Below the pieces are notes generated by a model that saw nothing but the letters and a program-made list of their open reading frames with translations, did not search any database and was not told the origin of the DNA. A stretch of DNA of 64,000 nucleotides from Pelagovum pacificum (GTDB lineage Bacteria > Pseudomonadota > Alphaproteobacteria > Rhodobacterales > Rhodobacteraceae): contig NZ_CP065915.1 in assembly GCF_016134045.1 (NCBI RefSeq), forward strand, positions 3,104,501-3,168,500, read 5' to 3'. This document shows, in pieces, positions 41,851 to 49,832 of this stretch (within the stretch, counting starts at the first letter, position 1; every line of letters starts with the position of its first letter). Made by a program: the position numbers and the translations under genes.

Positions 41851-42939
41851 ATGAAGATGAAACAGACCCGCCGCACGTTCCTCGGCACGGCCGCGCTCGC
41901 CCCGCTGGGCGCGACGCTGCCGAAGGCCGCCTTCGCGCAGGAGGCACTGTCGCTGGCGCTGGTGACCCCGTCGCCCACTGCCGATGTCGGCTGGAGCCAT
42001 GAACTGGTCGCCGGCTCCGAAGCCGCCGCAGAGGCGGTCGGCGGAGAGCTGCAACTGCTCGAGAACATCATGGAAGGCCCCGACGCCGACCGGATCATGC
42101 AACGGGCGGTCGCCGATGGCGCGGGCTTCGTGATCCTCGGCTCCTTCGGCTACATGAACGGCGGGCTGCAGCTCGCCCGGCGCTATCCGGACGTATCGAT
42201 CCTGCACGCCTCCGGCTACCAGACGGCCGAGAACTTCTCACCCTTCGCGGCGAAATACTGGGAAGGCACCTACCTGATGGGCATGGCCGCCGCCGCGGTG
42301 TCGGAGACCGGCAAGATCGGCTCCGTCTCCGCCTTCGCGATCCCGGAACTCATCACGTCGCTCAACGCCTTCATCCTGGGTGCGCAGGCGATAAACCCCG
42401 ACGTCGAGCTGTCGGTGATCTGGACGAACTCCTGGTTCGACCCCGCATCCGAGCGCGAGGCGGCGCAGGCGCTCATCAGCCAGGGGTGCGACGTGCTGTT
42501 CTCCAATGCGCAGGACACGCCGTCGGTCATCTCCGTGGCGGAAGAGGAAGGCGTCTATGCCTTCAACCTGAACTCCTCGATGAAGAGCTACGCCGAGACC
42601 AAGTACCTCGGCGTCGTCGGCACCGACTGGGCGCCGTTCTTCACCGCGCAGGCGCAGGCGCATCTCGACGGCACGTTCGAAGGCGCGAACTACTACCTCG
42701 GCATCGAGGACGACACGGTCTTCGTCGCGGACTGGAGCCCGGACATCCCCGAGGACGTGATGGCGCAGATCGAAGAGACGCTCGCCTCGATCACCGATGG
42801 CTCCTTCAGCCCCTTCGCCGGGCCGCTCACCGATCAGTCGGGCGAAGAGCGCGTCGCGGCCGATGTTGTGATGACCGACCAGGAGCTCCAGTCGATGGAC
42901 TGGCACGTCGCGGGCGTCACCACGCCGCTGCCGGAATGA
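41851..42939 (+). CDS. BMP/PnrA-family ABC transporter substrate-binding protein
   Basis: 362 residues. A Tat-type signal starts it: KMKQTRRTFLGTAALAPLGA with the twin Arg and a hydrophobic core, cleaved near AFAQEA (about residue 31), so the protein is exported folded. The binding-protein fold follows (LSLALVTPSPTADVGWSHEL, MQRAVADGAGFVILGSFGYM, NFSPFAAKYWEGTYLMGMAA, GCDVLFSNAQDTPSVISVAE). Family members bind nucleosides or purine bases, stacking the base on aromatic residues. It begins 43 bases after the deaminase (ribosome site GGAGAG) and abuts the ATPase gene. A divergent paralogue is truncated at the window start. Confidence 0.92.
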   Translation: MKMKQTRRTFLGTAALAPLGATLPKAAFAQEALSLALVTPSPTADVGWSHELVAGSEAAAEAVGGELQLLENIMEGPDADRIMQRAVADGAGFVILGSFGYMNGGLQLARRYPDVSILHASGYQTAENFSPFAAKYWEGTYLMGMAAAAVSETGKIGSVSAFAIPELITSLNAFILGAQAINPDVELSVIWTNSWFDPASEREAAQALISQGCDVLFSNAQDTPSVISVAEEEGVYAFNLNSSMKSYAETKYLGVVGTDWAPFFTAQAQAHLDGTFEGANYYLGIEDDTVFVADWSPDIPEDVMAQIEETLASITDGSFSPFAGPLTDQSGEERVAADVVMTDQELQSMDWHVAGVTTPLPE

Positions 42940-44490
42940 TTGGTGACGGCTGCCGCTGACATCGCGGAGGAGGGCACGCCCCTCCTCCGCCTCTCGGGCA
43001 TCGCGAAGTCCTATGGTCCGGTTCAGGCGAACCGGGGCATCGACCTGACCGTCCGACCCAACTCGATTCACGCCATCCTCGGCGAGAACGGGGCCGGCAA
43101 GTCGACCCTGATGAAGATGATCTACGGGGTGGAGGCGCCCGATGCCGGCACGATCGCCTGGCGCGGCGCGCCGGTCTCTCCCGCGTCGCCCGCCGACGCG
43201 CGCAAGCTGGGCATCGGCATGGTGTTCCAGCATTTCTCCCTGTTCGAAACGCTGACGGTTCTGGAGAATGTCGCGCTCGTCGTGCCGGGCAAGTTGTCGG
43301 ACCTCGCGTCGCGGATCACCGATCTCGGCCGGGAATACGGGCTCGATGTGAACCCGAACTCGTTGGTCCACGCGCTGTCTGTCGGCGAACGGCAACGGGT
43401 GGAGATCCTGCGCTGCCTCATGCTCGACCCGGCGCTGCTCATCCTCGATGAGCCGACGTCGGTTCTGCCGCCGCAGATGGTCGACCGGCTGTTCGTGACG
43501 CTGCGTGTGCTGCGCGACCGGGGCGTGTCAATCCTGTTCATCAGCCACAAGCTCGAGGAGATCCGCGCGCTCTGCGACGATGCGACGATCCTTCGGGACG
43601 GCACCGTCACCGGACGCGTCGACCCGCGCGAGGCATCGGCCCGCGAGCTTGCCACGATGATGATCGGGCGCGCGATGCCGCCACCGCTGCCGGCTGAGAT
43701 CGGAACGCCGGGCGCGGCGATGCTGGAGCTCGCCGGGCTCGACTGGGCCGGCCCCGATCCTTTCGCGCCGAGCCTGTCGAACCTGTCGCTGCGGGTTCGC
43801 GCGGGCGAGATCGTCGGCATCGCCGGGATCTCGGGCAACGGACAATCCGAACTTGCTGGCCTGATCTCAGGTGAGACCGCCCTGCCCCGGTCGCGGATGG
43901 GGGAAATCCTGCTCGGCGACGCGCCGGTGGGCCACCTTGGCGCGGCAGAGCGGCGGCGGAGGGGCCTCGCCTTCGTGCCCGAGGAACGGCTCGGTCATGG
44001 CGCGGTGCCGGAGCTGTCGCTCTGGCAGAACGCGATCCTCACGGCGCACGGACGCGGATTGGTCCGGCGCGGGATGGTCGACCGCCGACGCGCGCGGGAC
44101 TTCGCGAAGGAGTGCATCGCAGACTTCGACGTGCGCACGCCCGGCGACCACGCGGAGGCCGGCGCGCTCTCGGGGGGCAACCTGCAGAAGTTTGTCGTGG
44201 GCCGCGAGATCATGCTCGAACCGAAGGTTCTGTTCGTCCAGCAGCCGACGTGGGGCGTCGACGTCGGCGCCGCCGCTGCGATCCGTCGCCGCCTGATCGA
44301 GATGCGCAACGCCGGCTGCGCGATCCTCGTCATCTCGGAAGAGATCGAGGAGCTGTTCGAGGTGAGCGACCGCCTCTACGTGCTGCGCTCGGGCAAGCTG
44401 TCGCCGCCGCTGGTCACGTCGGACACCACTTACGAGGAAGTCGGCGAGTGGATGATCGGTGCGGCAGAGGGGACAGCCCATGCAGTTTGA
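42940..44490 (+). CDS. ABC transporter ATP-binding protein, two-domain nucleoside type (YufO/NupO-like)
   Basis: 516 residues from TTG 42940 (GTG 42943 is an alternative), with zero-base spacing to the binding-protein gene. It has two ATPase domains. The first has Walker A GENGAGKST (48-56), signature LSVGERQRVEILRCL and Walker B LLILDEPTSVL. The second lacks a canonical Walker A (GISGNGQSELAG), as is normal for this family, but keeps signature LSGGNLQKFVVGREI and QPTWGVDVGAAAAIRR. Together with the two following permeases it makes a full importer for nucleosides or purine bases. The 11-base overlap with the next gene implies coupled translation. Confidence 0.93.
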   Translation: MVTAAADIAEEGTPLLRLSGIAKSYGPVQANRGIDLTVRPNSIHAILGENGAGKSTLMKMIYGVEAPDAGTIAWRGAPVSPASPADARKLGIGMVFQHFSLFETLTVLENVALVVPGKLSDLASRITDLGREYGLDVNPNSLVHALSVGERQRVEILRCLMLDPALLILDEPTSVLPPQMVDRLFVTLRVLRDRGVSILFISHKLEEIRALCDDATILRDGTVTGRVDPREASARELATMMIGRAMPPPLPAEIGTPGAAMLELAGLDWAGPDPFAPSLSNLSLRVRAGEIVGIAGISGNGQSELAGLISGETALPRSRMGEILLGDAPVGHLGAAERRRRGLAFVPEERLGHGAVPELSLWQNAILTAHGRGLVRRGMVDRRRARDFAKECIADFDVRTPGDHAEAGALSGGNLQKFVVGREIMLEPKVLFVQQPTWGVDVGAAAAIRRRLIEMRNAGCAILVISEEIEELFEVSDRLYVLRSGKLSPPLVTSDTTYEEVGEWMIGAAEGTAHAV

Positions 44491-45550
44491 CCTCGTCCGG
44501 CGCGAGCGTGCCTCGGTCCGCATGGCGGTGCTCGCCCCGCTGCTCGCCATCGTCGCGACCGGTGCCGTGGCGTGGCTGATCTTCGCCCTGCTGGGGCGCG
44601 ACGCGGGCTATGCATTGTGGGTGCTGGCGGTCTCGCCCTTCACCTCCTGGTATGACTTCTCGGAAGTGCTGTTGAAGACCGCGCCGCTGCTGCTCGTCGC
44701 GCAGGGACTTGCCATCGGCTTTCGAGCGCGGGTCTTCAACATTGGTGCGGAAGGGCAGCTGGTGCTGGGAGCGATCTTCGCGTCGGCGGTGCCGGTCTAT
44801 TTCCCGGATGCGACCTCTCCGTTGCTCTGGCCGGCAATGATGCTGCTCGGCATTCTCGGCGGTGCTTTGTGGGCGGCGATCGCGGCGTTCTGGCGGACGG
44901 CGCTGAACGCCAACGAGATCCTCGTGACGCTGATGCTGTCGCTGGTCGCGACCCAACTTCTGAACTGGCTGCTGCTCGGGCCGTGGAAGGACCCGGCCGG
45001 CTTCAATTTCCCGCAATCGGTGATGTTCCAGTTCGAGGCGATGCTGCCGACGCTGCTGCCGGGCACGCGGGTGAACATCTCGCTGATCTTCGCGGTCGTT
45101 GTCAGCCTCGCCGCGTTCGTGCTCATGCAACGCAGCCTGACGGGCTACCGTCTCGTCGTCGGGGGCACCGCGCCGAAGGCGGCAGGCTATGCGGGCTTTT
45201 CGGCCAGCCACGCGGTCTGGCTGTCGCTGGTGCTATCGGGCGCCGCGGCGGGGCTCGCGGGGGCGGCGGAAGTCGCCGGCCCGCTGGGCCAGCTCCAACG
45301 GTCGGTGAGCCAGGGCTACGGTTTCGCGGCGATCATCGTCGCCTACCTCGGGGGGCTGCACCCGATCGGCATCATGGTGTCGTCGCTGTTGATGGCGGCG
45401 ATCTACATTGGCGGCGACAACGCGATGGTTTCGGCACAGCTGCCGCAGGCGGCGGTGCGCGTGGTGCAGGGGCTGCTGCTCGTCTTCTACCTGATCGCGG
45501 TGACGCTGGTGCGCTACCGCGTGGTTCGCCACCGGAGTGTCACGCCATGA
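44480..45550 (+). CDS. ABC transporter permease (YufP/NupP-like)
   Basis: 356 residues from ATG 44480, with about ten membrane helices in the BPD_transp_2 (RbsC-type) pattern. Segments: MAVLAPLLAIVATGAVAWLI, LLKTAPLLLVAQGLAIGFRA, FNIGAEGQLVLGAIFASAVP (characteristic of nucleoside-type permeases) and the ATPase-contact loop RLVVGGTAPKAAGYAGFSAS. It overlaps the ATPase gene by 11 bases and the second permease gene by four. Confidence 0.92.
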   Translation: MQFDLVRRERASVRMAVLAPLLAIVATGAVAWLIFALLGRDAGYALWVLAVSPFTSWYDFSEVLLKTAPLLLVAQGLAIGFRARVFNIGAEGQLVLGAIFASAVPVYFPDATSPLLWPAMMLLGILGGALWAAIAAFWRTALNANEILVTLMLSLVATQLLNWLLLGPWKDPAGFNFPQSVMFQFEAMLPTLLPGTRVNISLIFAVVVSLAAFVLMQRSLTGYRLVVGGTAPKAAGYAGFSASHAVWLSLVLSGAAAGLAGAAEVAGPLGQLQRSVSQGYGFAAIIVAYLGGLHPIGIMVSSLLMAAIYIGGDNAMVSAQLPQAAVRVVQGLLLVFYLIAVTLVRYRVVRHRSVTP

Positions 45551-46458
45551 CACCGCTCGAGTTCATCCTCGCCGGCACGCTGGCCGCCGCGACCCCGCTG
45601 CTGCTCGCCGCGCTCGGCGAACTGGTGGTCGAGAAGTCGGGCGTCCTGAACCTCGGTGTCGAGGGGATGATGGCGCTCGCCGCTGCCGTGTCCTTCATCG
45701 TCGCCTACGAAACCGGGAACCATCTGCTCGCTTTCCTGGCCGGAGGGGTCGCGAGCATGGCCGCCGCGCTGGTCTTCGCTCTGCCGGTCCTGTCGTTCCG
45801 GGCCAACCAGGTCGCGGCGGGGTTGGCCGTCGGCATCCTCGCCGGGGGCCTCTCGGCACTGGTCGGGCGAAGTTACGAGAGCCTGACCGTCACGGCGTTG
45901 CCGAAGTTCTCCATCCCGCTGCTGACGGAGCTTCCGGTGATCGGCGGGGTCTTCCGGCAGGACATCGTCGTCTGGCTGTCGGTCGCGCTGGCGTTCGCGA
46001 TGGCGTGGACGTTCAAGCGCACGCGGCTCGGCTGGACGATCCGCTCGGTCGGGGAAAACCCGAACGCCGCGCATGCAATCGGCACGTCTGTGCTGGGACT
46101 GCGGCTCGCCTGCATCGCCTTCGGCGGGCTGCTGGCGGGGTTCGGCGGGGCCTATGCCTCGACCGTCTACACCCCGCTCTGGGCTGACGGGATGATTGCC
46201 GGGCGGGGCTGGATCGCGGTCGCGCTCGTGGTGTTCGGCACGTGGCAGACAGGTCGCGTCGCGGCGGGGGCCATCCTGTTCGGCGCGTTGTCGCTGGGGG
46301 AACTCGTGGTGCAGGCGACGGGCGTGAACATCCCCTCGCAGCTCCTGGCTGCGCTGCCCTACCTCGCCACGATCATCGTGCTCGGGCTGATCTCGTCCAA
46401 CCGGCAGCGGTTGCGGATGTATTCCGTGGCCTCCCTGGGTGAGCCGTTTCGTCGCTAG
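45547..46458 (+). CDS. ABC transporter permease (YufQ/NupQ-like)
   Basis: 303 residues, eight to ten membrane helices. Starts with LEFILAGTLAAATPLLLAAL and the marker GELVVEKSGVLNLGVEGMMA. The cytoplasmic contact loop is WTIRSVGENPNAAHAIGTSV, and the later GGLLAGFGGAYASTVYT and RGWIAVALVVFGTW segments are typical. It completes the importer and is the last gene of the operon 38385-46458. The next gene has its own ribosome site 116 bases on. Confidence 0.92.
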   Translation: MTPLEFILAGTLAAATPLLLAALGELVVEKSGVLNLGVEGMMALAAAVSFIVAYETGNHLLAFLAGGVASMAAALVFALPVLSFRANQVAAGLAVGILAGGLSALVGRSYESLTVTALPKFSIPLLTELPVIGGVFRQDIVVWLSVALAFAMAWTFKRTRLGWTIRSVGENPNAAHAIGTSVLGLRLACIAFGGLLAGFGGAYASTVYTPLWADGMIAGRGWIAVALVVFGTWQTGRVAAGAILFGALSLGELVVQATGVNIPSQLLAALPYLATIIVLGLISSNRQRLRMYSVASLGEPFRR

Positions 46459-46573
46459 TGAAAGGCTGTCACCGGGACGGAGCTTGAGGCATCATCACGC
46501 CATGACTCACTCTGTGCCGGCACGGCGTGCCGCCGCCGGCCCGTGGGCCGAGCAGACAATCCGAGGAGGAATC

Positions 46574-47035
46574 GTGTCCCAACATCTTGCTTTTCGTGGC
46601 AAAGCCACTCGCCGGCTGACCGCAATCGCGCTCGCCGGCCTTATTCCCGGACTCCTCGCCGCCCAGGATCAGGCGCTCATCGACGAGGGGGAGACCATGT
46701 TCCGCCGTTGCATGTCGTGCCACATGATCGGCGACGGCGCGACGAACCGCGTCGGGCCCGAGCTCAACAACGTCATGGGGGAACAGGCCGGTCAGGGTCA
46801 CGAGGACTACGACTTCTCCGACGCGATGATCGAAGCGGGCGAAAACGGTCTCGTCTGGACCGAGGAGACGCTCGACGCCTACCTCGAGAACCCGCGCGAC
46901 TACGTCCCCGGCACGAAGATGACCTTCGCCGGCCTGCGACGCGAGGAAGACCGCACAGCGGTCATCGCCTACATCGCCTCGTTCTCGCCGGACTACGACC
47001 CCGCCGCCACGGGCGACGGCGACGGCTCCGAGTAA
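46574..47035 (+). CDS. Class I c-type cytochrome
   Basis: 153 residues from a GTG at 46574 just after a strong AGGAGGA site (46564-46570), four bases away; a 24-codon longer frame from ATG 46502 lacks one. A signal peptide (TRRLTAIALAGLIPGLLAAQ) leads to a periplasmic haem protein: CMSCH (Cys46, Cys49, His50), GPELNNVMGEQAGQ loop and the axial Met in VPGTKMTFAGLRREEDRTAV. It belongs to the cytochrome c2/c556-like fold and probably carries electrons for a periplasmic dehydrogenase. No dehydrogenase is adjacent. An ABC importer follows after 218 bp. Confidence 0.88.
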   Translation: MSQHLAFRGKATRRLTAIALAGLIPGLLAAQDQALIDEGETMFRRCMSCHMIGDGATNRVGPELNNVMGEQAGQGHEDYDFSDAMIEAGENGLVWTEETLDAYLENPRDYVPGTKMTFAGLRREEDRTAVIAYIASFSPDYDPAATGDGDGSE

Positions 47036-47053
47036 GGGCACTAGCGCATCACT

Positions 47054-47081
47054 GCAGGGCGCGTCCGGTTGACCGCCCTGC
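47054..47081 (+). terminator. Stem-loop after the cytochrome gene
   Basis: GCAGGGCG (47054-47061) pairs perfectly with CGCCCTGC (47074-47081) with a 12-base loop, 18 bases beyond the cytochrome c stop. No T-run follows, so termination is uncertain. Confidence 0.4.
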
Positions 47082-47253
47082 CGTCGGCGGTTGCGGCTCC
47101 GCCGGCGGCGGCACATAACGCCATCGACACAACAGGTCCGGTCGACCATCGTCCGCCCCTGCCCGCTTCGGGCCGGCGCGGCACGAGGTAGACCTGGATT
47201 GCCGAATTTCATCGGGGTTCCCTTCGACGGACCGAAGGGAGCGGGAGGGCCTT

Positions 47254-48237
47254 ATGCACATCAATCAAATAAAGCTCGGGGCCGCGGCCCTGTCGGTCAT
47301 CCTCGCGGGCACCGCGACAGTCGCGCAGGACCTCCCCGAGATCGAGGTCGGCGTCCTTTCCTATGGCACCGCGCAGTGGGAAATGAAGGTGATCGAGGAC
47401 ATGGGCCTCGACACGGCGCACGGCGTCGACCTCGTGCTGCGCGACCTCGGCAGCGAGCAGGCGGGAGACGTGGCGCTGCAGTCGGGGGACGTCGATATCA
47501 TCCTCACCGACTTCATCTGGGTCTCGATCCAGCGCAATGCGGGACGCGAGATCACGCTCGTTCCGCACTCCAAGGCGGTGGGTGCGGTGATGACCAACCC
47601 CGCATCAGGGATCGGTTCGCTCGACGATCTGGACGGCGCGACGATCGGTATCGCCGGCGGCCCCGTCGACAAGAGCTGGATCATCCTTCAAGCCTACTGG
47701 GCGCAGTCACACGACACGTCGCTTGTCGACCTGGTCGACGCCCGGTTCGGAGCGCCTCCGCTGGTGAATCAGCTGCTGGCCGACGGCGGGCTCGATGCGT
47801 CGCTGAACTTCTGGCACTGGAACGCCCGCGCCAAGGCCGCCGGCATGGAAGAGGTGATCTCCGTCACCGACATGCTGGGTGAGCTCGGCGTCTCCGACCA
47901 GGCGCCGCTGCTGGGCTGGGCCTTCCGCGACGCCACCGCGGAGGAAAAGCCCGAGGCCGTGCGCGGCTTCATCGACGCGTCCTTTGCCGCGAAGCAGCTG
48001 CTGCTCGAGGATGACGAGATCTGGGAAAGCCTGCGCGGGATCATGGGCGCCGAGGATGACGAGGCGATGTTTGCCCAGCTTCGCGACGATTATCGCGCCG
48101 GGATCATCACCGAGTTCGATCCGTCCGTGATCGAAGCCGCCGACCAGACCTTCGCGATCATGGTGGAGTTCGGGGGCGAAGCGCTTGTCGGAGAGACACC
48201 CACGATGGCCGATGGTACCTTCTGGACCGGATACTGA
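47254..48237 (+). CDS. NitT/TauT-type ABC transporter substrate-binding protein
   Basis: 327 residues. A Sec signal (IKLGAAALSVILAGTATVAQ) ends at about residue 24. The NMT1-like fold has IEVGVLSYGTAQWEMKVIED, the D/T substrate segment DVDIILTDFIWVSIQRNAGR, SLDDLDGATIGIAGGPVDKS and DGGLDASLNFWHWNARAKAA. Members bind sulfonates, nitrate, pyrimidine precursors or hydrophobic acids; the ligand is not deducible. First of a three-gene importer (binding protein, permease, ATPase) with a GGGAGGG ribosome site. Confidence 0.85.
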   Translation: MHINQIKLGAAALSVILAGTATVAQDLPEIEVGVLSYGTAQWEMKVIEDMGLDTAHGVDLVLRDLGSEQAGDVALQSGDVDIILTDFIWVSIQRNAGREITLVPHSKAVGAVMTNPASGIGSLDDLDGATIGIAGGPVDKSWIILQAYWAQSHDTSLVDLVDARFGAPPLVNQLLADGGLDASLNFWHWNARAKAAGMEEVISVTDMLGELGVSDQAPLLGWAFRDATAEEKPEAVRGFIDASFAAKQLLLEDDEIWESLRGIMGAEDDEAMFAQLRDDYRAGIITEFDPSVIEAADQTFAIMVEFGGEALVGETPTMADGTFWTGY

Positions 48238-48267
48238 GGCGGACCACCCAATCCATCGGACCAGTCA

Positions 48268-49038
48268 GTGACAGCGGAGCAGCGACGGCGACAGAGGCGG
48301 CAGGCGGAATGGCTTTCCATTCCGCTGCTTCTTGTCGTCTGGACTGTCGCGGCGCTGCTGGCGCAGGACGAGACGGTGCCGCCGCCGTGGATCGTCGTGG
48401 CGGAGATCACGGACCAGCTTGTCCGGGGCAATCTGCTTGCGGACTTCGGCGCGACGCTGACCCGCGTCGCCATCGCCTTCGTCATCGCGATGGGTCTTGG
48501 CTCGATGATCGGCGCGCTGCTCGGGCGGTTCCGGCGCGCCGACGGGCTGTTCGCGAGCTGGATCGTCATCGGGTTGAACCTGCCCGCGATCGTCGTCGCC
48601 ATCATCTGCTACATCTGGATGGGCCTGACGGAGACGGCGCTCATCACCGCGGTCGTCATCAACAAGGTGCCGCTTGTCGCGACGACGATGCGGGAGGGCG
48701 TGCGTAACCTGTCGGCCGACTACCGGGAGCTCGCCGCCGTCTATCGCATGTCTGTCTGGCGGCGGTTGCGGCTGGTCGAGGTGCCACAGCTCATGCCCTA
48801 CCTGCTGACCGCCGCGCGCACCGGGCTGTCGCTGATCTGGAAGATCGTGCTGGTGTTCGAAGTGCTCGGCAGCGATGGCGGTGTCGGCTTCCGGATCGGC
48901 ATCTTCTTCGGCTTCTGGGACATGGCTGCGATCCTCGCCTACACGCTGACCTTCATCTGCGTGGTCTTCGCTGTCGAATACGGCGCGATGCGCCCGCTCG
49001 AGAGGAGGGTCCTCGGATGGCGTCCGGCGCAGCGCTGA
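48268..49038 (+). CDS. NitT/TauT-type ABC transporter permease
   Basis: 256 residues from GTG 48268. About six membrane helices: SIPLLLVVWTVAALLAQDE, DFGATLTRVAIAFVIAMGLG, FASWIVIGLNLPAIVVAIIC. The EAA-type loop is NLSADYRELAAVYRMSVWRR, and GLSLIWKIVLVFEVLGSDGG follows. Its 3' end overlaps the ATPase gene by 22 bases, which has its own AGGAGG inside this gene's end. Confidence 0.88.
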   Translation: MTAEQRRRQRRQAEWLSIPLLLVVWTVAALLAQDETVPPPWIVVAEITDQLVRGNLLADFGATLTRVAIAFVIAMGLGSMIGALLGRFRRADGLFASWIVIGLNLPAIVVAIICYIWMGLTETALITAVVINKVPLVATTMREGVRNLSADYRELAAVYRMSVWRRLRLVEVPQLMPYLLTAARTGLSLIWKIVLVFEVLGSDGGVGFRIGIFFGFWDMAAILAYTLTFICVVFAVEYGAMRPLERRVLGWRPAQR

Positions 49039-49739
49039 CGATCGAGATCAGAGAGAAGCGGTTCGACGTTCTGCCCGAGCCGCTGTTTGCGGACTTCGAA
49101 CTGGAGATCGCGCCGTCGTCGGTCGTCGCGCTGCTCGGCCCGTCGGGGATCGGCAAGTCCACGTTGCTGCGCATGGTCGCCGGCGTGGATACCGATTTCA
49201 CCGGGCGCATCACGCTCGACGGAGTGGAGGCCGCCGCAGCCGCGCCACCCGGCTTCGTCTTCCAGGATCCACGGCTGCTGCCGTGGCTCGATGCGGTCGG
49301 CAACATCCGGGCGGCCGGGCCTTCGGTGACAGAGACACACGCGCGGGAACTCCTCGCCGACATGGGCCTGTCCGGCTTCGAGGGCGCCCTGCCCCACGAA
49401 CTGTCCGGCGGAATGCAGCGCCGCGTGGGCGTCGCCCGCGCACTTGCGGCGGAGCCGGGGTTGCTGTTGCTCGACGAACCGTTCGTGTCGCTGGACGAGG
49501 CGCTGGTGCAAGAGTTGCAGACCCTCGTGCTGAACGTGATCGACCGGCGCAGGCCGACGGTCCTTCTCGTGTCGCACGCGGCGACCGACGCGGCGCGGCT
49601 CGGGGACCGCGTCGTAATCCTGTCCCGTGACGGGATCGCCGCGGATATCACACCGGACGTGCCGCGATCCGAGCGAAGCGCCGAAGACCGGGCCCGCATT
49701 GCCCAGGATCTCGCGCAGCGGATGGAGGCTTTGCGCTGA
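49017..49739 (+). CDS. NitT/TauT-type ABC transporter ATP-binding protein
   Basis: 240 residues from ATG 49017, with AGGAGG at 49003-49008. Walker A is GPSGIGKST (about residue 42), the Q-loop is FVFQDPRLLPWLDAVGNI, the signature is LSGGMQRRVGVARAL and Walker B is LLLLDEPFVSLDE, followed by VLLVSHAATDAARLGDRVV with the switch His. All catalytic residues are present. It powers the importer of the two preceding genes. A terminator-like hairpin follows. Confidence 0.92.
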   Translation: MASGAALTIEIREKRFDVLPEPLFADFELEIAPSSVVALLGPSGIGKSTLLRMVAGVDTDFTGRITLDGVEAAAAAPPGFVFQDPRLLPWLDAVGNIRAAGPSVTETHARELLADMGLSGFEGALPHELSGGMQRRVGVARALAAEPGLLLLDEPFVSLDEALVQELQTLVLNVIDRRRPTVLLVSHAATDAARLGDRVVILSRDGIAADITPDVPRSERSAEDRARIAQDLAQRMEALR

Positions 49740-49751
49740 CGGCAGGCTTCG

Positions 49752-49779
49752 GCCCCCGAGCATAAGCCGTCGGGGCTTT
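49752..49779 (+). terminator. Probable terminator after the NitT/TauT operon
   Basis: CCCCGA (49754-49759) pairs with TCGGGG (49770-49775) with a 10-base loop and is extended by G-C past a bulge; CTTTC follows. Position 13 bases after the ATPase stop fits the end of the importer operon. Confidence 0.5.
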
Positions 49780-49832
49780 CCCCCGCCCTCCGGGAATGGT
49801 GCAATCGCCCGGCCAACAAGAGAGTGCGCCCG

